A DNA stretch of 35,173 nucleotides from Bacteroidota bacterium (GCA_016868475.1 VGGU01000015.1:1-35173); one strand, 5' to 3'. Counted from the first letter of the stretch, positions 8,818-16,017 are shown. A program made the numbers and translations. Notes: a model not told the origin generated them from the letters alone.

Positions 8818-10018
8818 ACCTTCTATTTCACCTTCATTTAGCTATGAACCGCTGGAGGAAACATTAGATATTCCTCCTCGTGCTGGAAAAATGCTAATTG
8901 GAATTCCGCGGGAAACTGCTTTTCAGGAGAACAGAATTTCTCTGACGCCAGATGCCGTGGAAGTGTTGGTCAGTAACGGGCATGAGGTGATGATTGAGAA
9001 AGGTGCAGGAGAGGGGTCTCATTTTAAGGATCAGGATTATAGTAATGCGGGTGCTCGTATAGTTCAGGATAGAGCTTCAGTTTTTCAAGCCCCCATCTTG
9101 ATCAAAAGTGCGCCTGTTATTGAAGAGGACTTGCAATTGCTTCAATTTAACCAACTGATTTTTTCTCCCATTCATATTTCTGTTTTACAGCCCTCCATAT
9201 TGCAAAAAATGATGGAGAAGAGAATTACGGCTATTGCCTATGAAAATTTAAAAGACGATAGCGGCTCTTATCCTATTGTACGAAGCATGAGCGAAATTGC
9301 GGGTAGTGCTGTAATGCTGATTGCCGGGCAATATTTGGGTTCGGCTAATCATGGAAAAGGAGTTTTACTTGGCGGTATCTCCGGTATTGCACCTGCCAAG
9401 GTAATCATATTGGGCGCTGGTATTGTAGGCGAACATGCAGCAAGAACAGCATTGGCCCTGGGCGCTTCCGTGAAAGTATTTGACAACAATATTTATCGAC
9501 TCAAAAGATTACAGAATAATGTTGGACAACGGATGTGGACCTCTGTGATTGAGCCGCGTCTACTAGCCAAGCAACTCAAAACCTGCGAGGTGGCAGTGGG
9601 TGCTCTTTCCTCTACTTCTGGCAGAACTCCTCTGGTGGTTTCTGAGGAGATGGTCAGTAATATGCGTCAGGGATCCGTAATCATTGATGTAAGCATTGAC
9701 AGAGGCGGTTGTTTCGAAACCTCTAAAATCACTTCACATGAACAGCCTGTTTATACCAGCTATGGGGTGATTCATTATTGCGTACCTAATATTCCCTCAG
9801 GTTTTGCACGCACAGCTTCACAAGCAATCAGTAATGTGTTAATGCCACTTTTGTTGGACGCCGGCGAAGTGGGTGGATTTGAAAAATTACTCTGGAAAAA
9901 AATGCATTTACGCAATGGTATCTACCTCTTTAACGGAGCATTGACCAATTATTATTTAAGCCAGCGGTTTGAATTAAAGTATACTGACCTGAACCTGCTC
10001 ATGACAAGTAGCAGTTAA
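8804..10018 (+). CDS. ald: Alanine dehydrogenase-like (AlaDH/PNT family) protein
   Basis: A 404-residue member of the alanine dehydrogenase / transhydrogenase-alpha family; alanine dehydrogenase interconverts L-alanine and pyruvate with NAD. The ATG at 8804 gives a roughly 30-residue leader before the usual family start (MLIGIPRETAFQENRISLTP). Other motifs are the GAGEGSHF region, a substrate-site Lys in LIKSAP, His in SPIHIS, and the Rossmann motif GAGIVGEHAARTALALGA followed by an acidic residue in VKVFDNN. The C-terminal VPNIPSGFARTAS differs from the classic VANMPGAVPRTST, so substrate preference should be treated as provisional. The frame stays open upstream to 8627, but that part lies inside tsaE and is not credible. 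The gene ends convergently with the ABC gene, overlapping it by 4 bp. Confidence 0.8.
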   Translation: MSQHKPSISPSFSYEPLEETLDIPPRAGKMLIGIPRETAFQENRISLTPDAVEVLVSNGHEVMIEKGAGEGSHFKDQDYSNAGARIVQDRASVFQAPILIKSAPVIEEDLQLLQFNQLIFSPIHISVLQPSILQKMMEKRITAIAYENLKDDSGSYPIVRSMSEIAGSAVMLIAGQYLGSANHGKGVLLGGISGIAPAKVIILGAGIVGEHAARTALALGASVKVFDNNIYRLKRLQNNVGQRMWTSVIEPRLLAKQLKTCEVAVGALSSTSGRTPLVVSEEMVSNMRQGSVIIDVSIDRGGCFETSKITSHEQPVYTSYGVIHYCVPNIPSGFARTASQAISNVLMPLLLDAGEVGGFEKLLWKKMHLRNGIYLFNGALTNYYLSQRFELKYTDLNLLMTSSS

Positions 10019-10641
10019 TTTCCTTTGAAATCACTAAGCAGTAATTGCTGCTGACAAAATTTGTATTCCACTAGATCATTGCTGGCAATAATCACTATGC
10101 GGTCCTTTGTATAAAGAGATAAAAGTCGATGATACAATTCAATTCCATCTTGATCCAGATTGGTACAGGGTTCGTCCAGCAATAACACGGAGGTATTACA
10201 AAAAAAACTTTGTGCCAGTTTTAATCGTTGCTTCATCCCTGAGGAATAGTAACGTATTTGTTTGTGGGCAGCATTGCTGAGTCCAACTTCTTCCAAAATT
10301 GAAGAACTATTTTTTCCTGTAAAAAAAGGCTTGAAAGAATGATGAAAATCCAACAGCTCTTGTCCTGTCATTTCCTCGATCAGTTCTAAATAAGGAGCAG
10401 TGAAAGAAACCTGCTGGTATACCCATTCGTCCTTAATTATTTGTTGAGAGGCATTTGTGTATTGTAGTGTTCCTTCATTAAAAAATAATGCACCTCCAAT
10501 TACCTGCAACAGTGTGCTTTTCCCCGACCCGTTTGGACCGATCAATGCATAACTATTCCCTACGCTGAATTTGTACGTTAAACGACGGAAAATCCAGTCT
10601 CTGTTAAATCGCTTCCCGAGATCAGATAGCGAGATTGTCAT
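10015..10641 (-). CDS. Small ABC transporter ATP-binding protein (CcmA-like)
   Basis: A 208-residue stand-alone ABC ATPase. Visible motifs are Walker A GPNGSGKS (residues 35-42), a Q-loop region VYQQVSF, the signature YSSGMKQRLKLA, Walker B VLLLDEP and the D-loop TNLD. The position of the switch histidine reads ASND with Asn188. The compact length recalls CcmA-type or other small exporter ATPases. No permease gene is adjacent, so its partner and substrate are unknown. It overlaps the end of lpxA by 20 bp and is probably translated from the lpxA transcript, which suggests but does not prove an envelope role. It is too short for the gliding ATPase GldA (about 300 residues). Confidence 0.8.
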   Translation of the reverse strand: MTISLSDLGKRFNRDWIFRRLTYKFSVGNSYALIGPNGSGKSTLLQVIGGALFFNEGTLQYTNASQQIIKDEWVYQQVSFTAPYLELIEEMTGQELLDFHHSFKPFFTGKNSSSILEEVGLSNAAHKQIRYYSSGMKQRLKLAQSFFCNTSVLLLDEPCTNLDQDGIELYHRLLSLYTKDRIVIIASNDLVEYKFCQQQLLLSDFKGN

Positions 10642-11428
10642 CAGTTGCTCCTTTGATAAATCGTTTGATGATTCCTCGATTACTTTCCTGAATAAAAGTG
10701 ACTATTTCGTCACGCTCGTCGGTGGCAGGCATTTCTTCTTCCAAAAATTCCAGGGCTTGTGCCGTATTGAGTCCTTTATTATAGATCACCCGATAAATAT
10801 CCAAGATTTGATTGATGCGTTCTACACTAAATCCTCTACGCTTAAGCCCCACTGAGTTTACTCCTGCATAGCTAAGGGGATTTCTACCTGCTTTGATATA
10901 AGGCGGAATATCCTTGCTCACTAAGGAACCACCGCTTACAAACGTATGGGCTCCTATATTCACAAACTGATGAACGGCACACATGCCTCCCAGAATGGAC
11001 CAATCACCAATAACCACGTGCCCGGCAACCTGTGTGTTATTGCTGGTAATCACATGATCTCCCACTATGCAATCGTGTGCAAAGTGACAGTAGGCCATGA
11101 TGAGACAGTTTTTTCCAATGACCGTTTTTTCGCGATCCTTGGTACCCCGATTGATGGTCACAAATTCACGAATGGTAGTGTTGTTGCCAATATGCACGGT
11201 TGAATACTCCCCGTCAAACTTAATATCCTGCGGCGTTGCGGCAATAACGGCTCCAGGGAAGATCTTACAGTTTTTCCCAATCCTGGCCCCTTCCATAATG
11301 GTTACATTAGAACCAATCCAGGTGCCTTCGCCAATATGCACGTCTTGATGGATTACCGTAAAGGGATCGATCTTGACATTAGGCGCCACCTTTGCATTGG
11401 GGTGAATGTAGGTAAGAGGATGAATCAT
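10622..11428 (-). CDS. lpxA: Acyl-ACP:UDP-N-acetylglucosamine O-acyltransferase LpxA
   Basis: LpxA makes the first committed lipid A intermediate by transferring a 3-hydroxyacyl chain from ACP to UDP-GlcNAc in the cytoplasm. The 268-residue protein begins with left-handed beta-helix hexapeptide repeats (IHPNAKVAPNVKIDP, then IGEGTWIGSNVTI). It keeps the family sequence TTIREFVTINRGT and the catalytic-His region CHFAHDCIVGDH, followed by the C-terminal helical domain (NSVGLKRRGFS). I chose the ATG at 11428 over an in-frame TTG at 11440, because the TTG lies inside the exact -7 box TATATTTG and the family normally begins MIxPLAxIHP. The product shares acyl-ACP metabolism with acpP and fabF further along the window. 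Confidence 0.95.
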   Translation of the reverse strand: MIHPLTYIHPNAKVAPNVKIDPFTVIHQDVHIGEGTWIGSNVTIMEGARIGKNCKIFPGAVIAATPQDIKFDGEYSTVHIGNNTTIREFVTINRGTKDREKTVIGKNCLIMAYCHFAHDCIVGDHVITSNNTQVAGHVVIGDWSILGGMCAVHQFVNIGAHTFVSGGSLVSKDIPPYIKAGRNPLSYAGVNSVGLKRRGFSVERINQILDIYRVIYNKGLNTAQALEFLEEEMPATDERDEIVTFIQESNRGIIKRFIKGATDDNLAI

Positions 11429-11437
11429 GTAAGGGGG

Positions 11438-11445
11438 CAAATATA
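11438..11445 (-). promoter_or_regulatory. -7 box of lpxA
   Basis: On the minus strand TATATTTG is an exact TAnnTTTG match, 9 bp before the lpxA ATG. It faces away from the araC-type gene, whose own -7-like box lies 11 bp away on the plus strand. No -33 TTG at good spacing was seen. Confidence 0.5.
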
Positions 11446-11456
11446 ACTTTAATTAG

Positions 11457-11464
11457 TAATTTTA
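11457..11464 (+). promoter_or_regulatory. Probable -7 box of the AraC-type regulator gene
   Basis: TAATTTTA matches TAnnTTTG at all but the last base and ends 5 bp before the GTG start. It is back to back with the lpxA box, so both promoters share a divergent region of about 40 bp. Confidence 0.4.
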
Positions 11465-11469
11465 CAGCG

Positions 11470-12405
11470 GTGAATCCACAATTTGACATAGTAGCATTGG
11501 CAACACAAAATGCATACACTCTTGATTATCAAGATCTTTTGTATAGCCGTGTGCAACAAATCCCCGGTTCGATTCAATATAGCATTAAACGTTACAACAA
11601 ACAGCCCCATTGGGATCTGGAGGATATGGGGATGCTTGACTACCATTATCAGAAATCGGCCAAATCAGGGTGTTACTTGGAACTCCACTACTGCCTAAGT
11701 GGTAAAGTTTATTGTGAGCAAAAGACTAAGAATTGTGATAGTTGTCAGCTAACTACCGTATCTACTTGTTTGGAACGGGTGGAGTCTGTTGATTTGGTCA
11801 GCTTCCGCTTTTTACCAAGCCAGGTTGGCCAATTTATAAAAGGGAAAAAATCAACAAGTTTATTAGACCAGGTGCTTCAATTCAAACATCCGTTGCCTTT
11901 TAAAAAATCAGCCTTGTTGTCTGATAAAACAATAGAAGTATTAGAGAGCATCTTAAATCATAATTATACCGATACCAGGGAAAACATTTTTATTAATGCG
12001 CAAATCCAAATGCTGTTATTGTACACATTGGACACCATGATGGGGGAAGAGAGTGCAGACACGGGATCTTGCAAATTCCTGGAAAATGAGGCGGATCGGG
12101 AAAAGATCATGTTAGCCCGCGAGATCTTGATCAAACATATTGGGGATCCTATTACCATCAAGGAGCTAAGCCGTAAAGCAGCCATTAATGAATGCTACCT
12201 GAAAAAAGGATTCAAAGAATTATTTGGCACCACGGTATTTGACTTTTATCAAGGCCTGCGCATGGAGCACGCCAAGTTTTTATTATACGAAAAAGGACAT
12301 ACCGTAACGGAAGTGTCACTTTCTCTGGGGTATTCATCCATTTCCCATTTTTCTACCGCATTTAAAAAACATACCGGCTGCAAACCCTGTGAACTGCTAC
12401 GGTAA
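11470..12405 (+). CDS. AraC-family transcriptional regulator with N-terminal Cys cluster
   Basis: A 311-residue DNA-binding regulator. The C-terminal third (about 208-311) is an AraC/XylS double helix-turn-helix: ITIKELSRKAAINECYLKKG in the first motif, and VTEVSLSLGYSSISHFSTAF in the second. The N-terminal sensor domain is not a recognised sugar-binding cupin. It has a tight cysteine cluster, Cys82-x6-Cys89-x2-Cys92-x7-Cys100, with Cys68 and Cys75 just before and a C-x2-C pair at 304/307. This could bind a metal or Fe-S cluster, or sense redox (inference). The start is a GTG placed 5 bp after a -7-like box; an internal ATG at residue 53 is the alternative. It lies 71 bp upstream of, and in line with, the six-gene envelope operon, which it may control. 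Confidence 0.88.
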   Translation: MNPQFDIVALATQNAYTLDYQDLLYSRVQQIPGSIQYSIKRYNKQPHWDLEDMGMLDYHYQKSAKSGCYLELHYCLSGKVYCEQKTKNCDSCQLTTVSTCLERVESVDLVSFRFLPSQVGQFIKGKKSTSLLDQVLQFKHPLPFKKSALLSDKTIEVLESILNHNYTDTRENIFINAQIQMLLLYTLDTMMGEESADTGSCKFLENEADREKIMLAREILIKHIGDPITIKELSRKAAINECYLKKGFKELFGTTVFDFYQGLRMEHAKFLLYEKGHTVTEVSLSLGYSSISHFSTAFKKHTGCKPCELLR

Positions 12406-12450
12406 TTGCTAAAGTTTTATTTACAATATTATCTTATAAATTACGTTGAA

Positions 12451-12458
12451 TAGCTTTA
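12451..12458 (+). promoter_or_regulatory. Possible -7 box of the envelope haem-protein operon
   Basis: TAGCTTTA differs from TAnnTTTG only at the last base and lies 18 bp before the first ATG of the operon. No TTG -33 element is present at proper spacing, consistent with dependence on an activator such as the adjacent AraC-type protein, though this is inference. Confidence 0.35.
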
Positions 12459-12476
12459 TATCAAATCCCATTATGG

Positions 12477-13169
12477 ATGAATAAAATTCCTGTTTTCCTA
12501 TTTGTTGTTGTTTTGTTTGGTGGGATTTATGCGTGTACGCATGAACCTACCGACCCTAATGCGGGTGTTCCTCCTCCAACAGTAAGTATCAATTGCAACC
12601 CAGATACCGTTTATTTTACCAATGAAGTTATGCCCATTATTGCTTCCAATTGTGCTATGAGCGGTTGTCATGATGCGGTAACCCGCGCAGATGGTGTTGA
12701 GCTGACCAACTATACTAAGATCATGAAGTATGTTAAAGCTGGCAATGCGCCTCAAAGTAAATTATATAAAGTTATCATAACCACAGACCCAGGTGACCGC
12801 ATGCCTCCGCCACCACTCAGTCCAATGACTACAGCACAGATCGCTAAAATTAGAAAGTGGATTGATCAAGGGGCAAAAAATAATTCTTGCATTGGCAGTT
12901 GTGATACATCAAAATTTACATACGCTGCTGTGATTAAACCTATCATGGATAATAAATGTGTAGGTTGTCATAAGCCGGGTAATCTTGGTGGCAATGTGGA
13001 TGTATCTACTTATATCGGAACCAGGGCCGTAGCGTTGAACGGGACATTGTTGGGGAGCATTGCTCATCAATCTGGTTTTTCTCCCATGCCTAAAAACAGT
13101 GCAAAACTTTCTAATTGCGAAATAACACAGGTTAGTCGCTGGATTGCAACCGGATCATTGAACAATTGA
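12477..13169 (+). CDS. Lipoprotein with two c-type cytochrome-like haem domains
   Basis: A 230-residue exported protein. The signal peptide ends at a lipobox with Cys20 (GIYAC), so it should be lipid-anchored. Domain 1 (about 45-133) has Cys59-x4-Cys64-His65, a CX4CH variant of the haem-attachment motif, and a candidate Met ligand at 109 in RMPPPPL, resembling planctomycete-type cytochrome domains common in Bacteroidota. Domain 2 (about 145-230) has a canonical CVGCH (161-165) with Met204 in SPMPK. Domain 2 is clearly related to the protein encoded next. The ATG at 12477 is preceded by an out-of-frame ATG at 12473 that stops after three codons. This is the first gene of a six-gene operon with gaps of 8-26 bp. 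An electron-transfer role is inferred from haem motifs; partners are unknown. Confidence 0.85.
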   Translation: MNKIPVFLFVVVLFGGIYACTHEPTDPNAGVPPPTVSINCNPDTVYFTNEVMPIIASNCAMSGCHDAVTRADGVELTNYTKIMKYVKAGNAPQSKLYKVIITTDPGDRMPPPPLSPMTTAQIAKIRKWIDQGAKNNSCIGSCDTSKFTYAAVIKPIMDNKCVGCHKPGNLGGNVDVSTYIGTRAVALNGTLLGSIAHQSGFSPMPKNSAKLSNCEITQVSRWIATGSLNN

Positions 13170-13179
13170 TTGTATAGCC

Positions 13180-13563
13180 ATGAAAAATAAATTATCCTAT
13201 TTCCTTGCTGGAGCAGTCCTGCTTACCCTTACAGCCTGTTATTACGATCATGAAGAAGTCTTATACGGTGCTGGTACTAATCAGCCCTGTACGGATTCTG
13301 TCGGTACGGTTTCCTATGCACAAAAAGTGGTTCCCATTTTAAGAGCCAGTTGCTATAATTGTCATTCCGGAAGTTCTCCTTCAGGCAATCAATTAATGGG
13401 AACCTACGCTGCTGATAAAGCCATGGCACAAAATGGAAAATTGCATGGAACCATAAGCTACGCCAGTGGCTTTTCTCCTATGCCAAAAGGTGCCGCTAAA
13501 CTGAGTAACTGCCAGATAGCTACAATAAAAAAATGGATTGATGGGGGTATGCTGAATAATTAA
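13180..13563 (+). CDS. Small monohaem cytochrome-like lipoprotein
   Basis: A 127-residue exported lipoprotein with signal peptide and lipobox LTAC (Cys20), and one haem-attachment motif CYNCH (residues 58-62). A likely axial Met101 lies in GFSPMPKGAAKLSNC. The C-terminal 80 residues match the second domain of the preceding protein, including the shared SGFSPMPK and AKLSNC stretches and a closing W-I-x-x-G-x-LNN. The two genes thus probably arose by duplication. It begins 10 bp after the first gene stops. No enzyme domain is present, so a role as an electron carrier at the periplasmic face of a membrane is the simplest reading. Confidence 0.83.
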   Translation: MKNKLSYFLAGAVLLTLTACYYDHEEVLYGAGTNQPCTDSVGTVSYAQKVVPILRASCYNCHSGSSPSGNQLMGTYAADKAMAQNGKLHGTISYASGFSPMPKGAAKLSNCQIATIKKWIDGGMLNN

Positions 13564-13571
13564 ATTAAATT

Positions 13572-14018
13572 ATGAAAAAGAAACTCAAAATCATTGTTCC
13601 CCTTGTGTTGCTAGCTGCTGCACTGGGAGGCTGGTATGCGTATACAGAATATAATCGAAAGCCGGCCAGCATGGAAAACTCACCGGCTGATTTTGTAACC
13701 AATACGGCTACTTTATTGGGAGACTTCGAGGAAAACGAAGCAAAAGCCAATCAACAATATTTGAATCGAGTTATAGAAGTAGAGGGGGCCATTCGTGCCG
13801 TGAGCAAGGACCAGACGGGATTATATACAGTTACCTTGGGTGATGATGGTTCACTTTCCTCCGTTAGGTGCAGTGTTGACAGTATTTTTAGTGAACAAGC
13901 AAGTGGCTTAGAGTCAGGAGGGGGCGTTACTGTTCGTGGGGTTTGTACCGGTTTCCTGGCAGATCCTTTACTTGGATCAGATGTTACATTGGTGCGTTGT
14001 GCTATTATTAAAAAATAA
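13572..14018 (+). CDS. Membrane-anchored OB-fold (tRNA_anti-like) protein
   Basis: A 148-residue protein with one N-terminal membrane anchor (about residues 6-26) and no signal-peptidase site that I trust, so it is likely an anchored periplasmic domain. The rest resembles the tRNA_anti-like OB-fold family seen in Bacteroidota: a helix with DFEENEAKANQQYLNRVIEVEG followed in outline by strands containing GLYTVTLG, VRC and VTVRGVCTGF. Three cysteines remain in the domain. Despite the family name there is no evidence that it binds tRNA. It sits 8 bp after the monohaem lipoprotein gene and 11 bp before the YceI gene. Function is unknown. Confidence 0.72.
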   Translation: MKKKLKIIVPLVLLAAALGGWYAYTEYNRKPASMENSPADFVTNTATLLGDFEENEAKANQQYLNRVIEVEGAIRAVSKDQTGLYTVTLGDDGSLSSVRCSVDSIFSEQASGLESGGGVTVRGVCTGFLADPLLGSDVTLVRCAIIKK

Positions 14019-14029
14019 AAAATCTGGCT

Positions 14030-14590
14030 ATGAAAAAATCATTTTTCATCTTATTGCTAAGCGTCTGTTTAGTAAATCTGGCTAATGCGCAAAAGTTTTT
14101 TACAAAAGCAGGGCGAATTGATTTCAACGCAACAGCACCCTCTTCTCCGGAAACCATTCAGGCTGTAAATCGAACAGTCACCTGTGTGCTTGATGTGGCT
14201 AATGGAAACATGCAATTTGCTGTATTAATCAAGGGCTTCACTTTTGAACGTGCCTTGATGCAAGAGCATTTTAATGAAAACTATATGGAGAGCGATAAAT
14301 TTCCAAAAGCCGAATTCAAAGGGGTGGTGTCAAATAATGCTACGGTCAATTACACCAAGAACGGAACCTATGCGGTTACCGTAAAAGGAAAACTTACCAT
14401 ACATGGTCAAACCAATGATGTAGAAGCATCAGGCAAAATTGTAGTGCAGGATGGTAGTGTTAATGCAACAGCCAGTTTTTCCGTGTTACTAACTGACTAC
14501 AAAGTGGATATTCCGAGTTTGGTAGCAGACAAGGTGAACAAAGCGGCTAAAATTGAAGTGGCTTGCAACCTGGAACCATTAAAGAGTTAA
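14030..14590 (+). CDS. YceI-family periplasmic lipid-binding protein
   Basis: A 186-residue exported protein with a Sec signal peptide ending near ANAQ (residue 20-21). The mature part matches the YceI family: a lipocalin-like beta-barrel known in other members to bind polyisoprenoids. Family features visible are the FNATAPS start, FTFERALMQEHFNENYMESDKFP (the helix and turn containing the conserved H-F-x-E-x-x-M-x-x-x-K-F-P pattern), YAVTVKGKLTIHGQT and the C-terminal SFSVLLTDYKVDIPS. In this operon, next to haem lipoproteins, a quinone or other isoprenoid ligand is an attractive possibility, but that is inference. Start ATG is unambiguous, 11 bp after the previous stop. Confidence 0.88.
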   Translation: MKKSFFILLLSVCLVNLANAQKFFTKAGRIDFNATAPSSPETIQAVNRTVTCVLDVANGNMQFAVLIKGFTFERALMQEHFNENYMESDKFPKAEFKGVVSNNATVNYTKNGTYAVTVKGKLTIHGQTNDVEASGKIVVQDGSVNATASFSVLLTDYKVDIPSLVADKVNKAAKIEVACNLEPLKS

Positions 14591-14611
14591 GTACGGTTAA
14601 ATATTTTAATA

Positions 14612-15499
14612 ATGCACAAACAACTATTTGCTTTTCTTTTTCTTTTACTTTTTTCAACAGGAATACAAGCGCAGGATGATTTATTAAGTCTGTTGGGCGA
14701 AGAAAAGCCCAAAAAGGAGCGGATTAAATATGCATTTAAATCTCCGCGAGTAATCAATTCCCATGCTATGGAGTTTTTAAATCCAGGTACCATGGATTTT
14801 AGAATTCTGCATCGGTTTGGCACTCTCGACCAAGGGTATAAAAACTTTTTTGGACTGGATCAAGCCAGTATGCGAATGAGTTTTGATTTTGGCATCTTGC
14901 ATAACTTAATGGTTGGAGTTGGTCGTAGTACTTTTAAAAAAGAAGTTGATGCCTTTATCAAATACGCACCGATACGTCAATCTACAGGCCCTTGGAGTTC
15001 GCCAGTAACATTAGCTTTTGTTTCTGGTATTACAGTAGATGGATTGCCTTGGTCGGATCCTGCTCGTAAAAATTATTTCACTTCCCGACTTGCCTTTTAT
15101 CATCAAGCTATCCTGGGACGTAAGTTTAATGAAAGCTTCACGCTTCAGCTGATGCCAACCGTAGTGCATAAAAATCTGGTGCAAGCGGCTAACGACCCCA
15201 ATGATATTTTTGCCATGGGCGTGGGAGGGCGTCTTAAATTATCTAAACGCACGGCATTGACCTGGGATTACACTCATGTGTTGGTGGGTATGCCTGCTTC
15301 TGGATTCTATAATCCTTTGTCAATTGGGCTGGATATTGAAACCGGTGGACACGTTTTCCAATTGCATGTGACTAATTCCATTGGTATGAATGAACGAGCT
15401 TTTATCACTGAAACCACTGGTCAATGGGGCAAAGGACAGATTCGATTTGGATTTAATCTATCTCGGACCTTTCAACTTAAGAAAACAAAAATCAATTAA
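14612..15499 (+). CDS. DUF5777-family outer-membrane beta-barrel protein
   Basis: A 295-residue exported protein with a signal peptide ending near IQAQ (residue 21). A charged linker (EEKPKKERIK) leads into alternating amphipathic strands ending in a hydrophobic/aromatic C-terminal strand, the pattern of an outer-membrane barrel. It resembles the DUF5777 barrel family of Bacteroidota, with MDFRILHRFG and the LMVGVGRS turn as recognisable parts. Transport or scaffold function is not known. Its place after two haem lipoproteins and YceI could mean it houses or anchors an electron-transfer or lipid-handling complex (inference). It starts 21 bp after the YceI gene. Confidence 0.75.
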   Translation: MHKQLFAFLFLLLFSTGIQAQDDLLSLLGEEKPKKERIKYAFKSPRVINSHAMEFLNPGTMDFRILHRFGTLDQGYKNFFGLDQASMRMSFDFGILHNLMVGVGRSTFKKEVDAFIKYAPIRQSTGPWSSPVTLAFVSGITVDGLPWSDPARKNYFTSRLAFYHQAILGRKFNESFTLQLMPTVVHKNLVQAANDPNDIFAMGVGGRLKLSKRTALTWDYTHVLVGMPASGFYNPLSIGLDIETGGHVFQLHVTNSIGMNERAFITETTGQWGKGQIRFGFNLSRTFQLKKTKIN

Positions 15500-15525
15500 T
15501 TTTACTCCCACTTAATACCTCTCGT

Positions 15526-16002
15526 ATGAAAAAATTATTATCCAGTTTGATTTGCATGAGTATTGCTTTACTTACTGTTGCACAGCCTCCTGTGGGAGAG
15601 GCAAAGCCCGGTGAAACCTATGGCGAAAAAATTACTACAGCGGATGCCTTATCCTTTACAGATGTGGTAAAAAAAGTAAAGGGCGGAAACGATTTTGCCA
15701 ATGTAAAATTCACAGCCAAGGTAACGGATGTATGTGCTAAAAAAGGATGCTGGTTAAAACTGGAGGTTTCAGAAGGAGAAGAAGTGATGGTTAAAATGAA
15801 GGATTATGCATTTTTCCTTCCCGTAGCGGCCAAGGGTAAAACGGTAGTTGTAGAAGGAGAAGTGATTATGAAAACTACTACCGTGGCTGAGCTAAAGCAT
15901 TATGCTGAGGATGCTAAAAAAACTCAAGCCGAAATTGACCAGATAAAAGAGCCTAAAAAAGAAGTACGCGTAACTGCCAAAGGCATTATTATCGTTGACT
16001 AA
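15526..16002 (+). CDS. DUF4920-domain exported protein
   Basis: A 158-residue exported protein, last of the six-gene operon. The signal peptide ends near VAQP (residue 20). The mature protein has the DUF4920 pattern: GETYGEKI, an F-T-A-K-V-T-D-V strand, then Cys70-AKKG-Cys75-Trp (the conserved Cys-x4-Cys-Trp), VKMKDYAFFLP, and a V-V-V-E-G-E-V strand. The strand order suggests a small OB-like barrel, and the Cys pair could form a disulfide or bind metal or haem; neither is shown. No enzyme activity is known for the family. The next gene, ileS, has its own -7 box, so the operon probably ends here. Confidence 0.8.
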   Translation: MKKLLSSLICMSIALLTVAQPPVGEAKPGETYGEKITTADALSFTDVVKKVKGGNDFANVKFTAKVTDVCAKKGCWLKLEVSEGEEVMVKMKDYAFFLPVAAKGKTVVVEGEVIMKTTTVAELKHYAEDAKKTQAEIDQIKEPKKEVRVTAKGIIIVD

Positions 16003-16009
16003 GAGTTGG

Positions 16010-16017
16010 TACCTTTG
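16010..16017 (+). promoter_or_regulatory. -7 box of ileS
   Basis: TACCTTTG is an exact TAnnTTTG match located just after the DUF4920 gene. It leaves a leader of roughly 45-50 bases before the ileS ATG at 16068. No correctly spaced -33 TTG was found. Confidence 0.5.

Noticed and set aside
10015-10641. ABC ATPase as GldA, partner of GldF and GldG
   Set aside because: At 208 residues it is far shorter than GldA (about 300) and is 17 kb away next to lpxA.
11429-11440. Upstream TTG start for lpxA
   Set aside because: It lies partly within the exact -7 box TATATTTG, so it would not be transcribed from that promoter; the ATG at 11428 fits the family.
12473-12484. ATG at 12473 as a leader peptide start
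   Set aside because: It stops after three codons and overlaps the real ATG; too short to support a regulatory claim.
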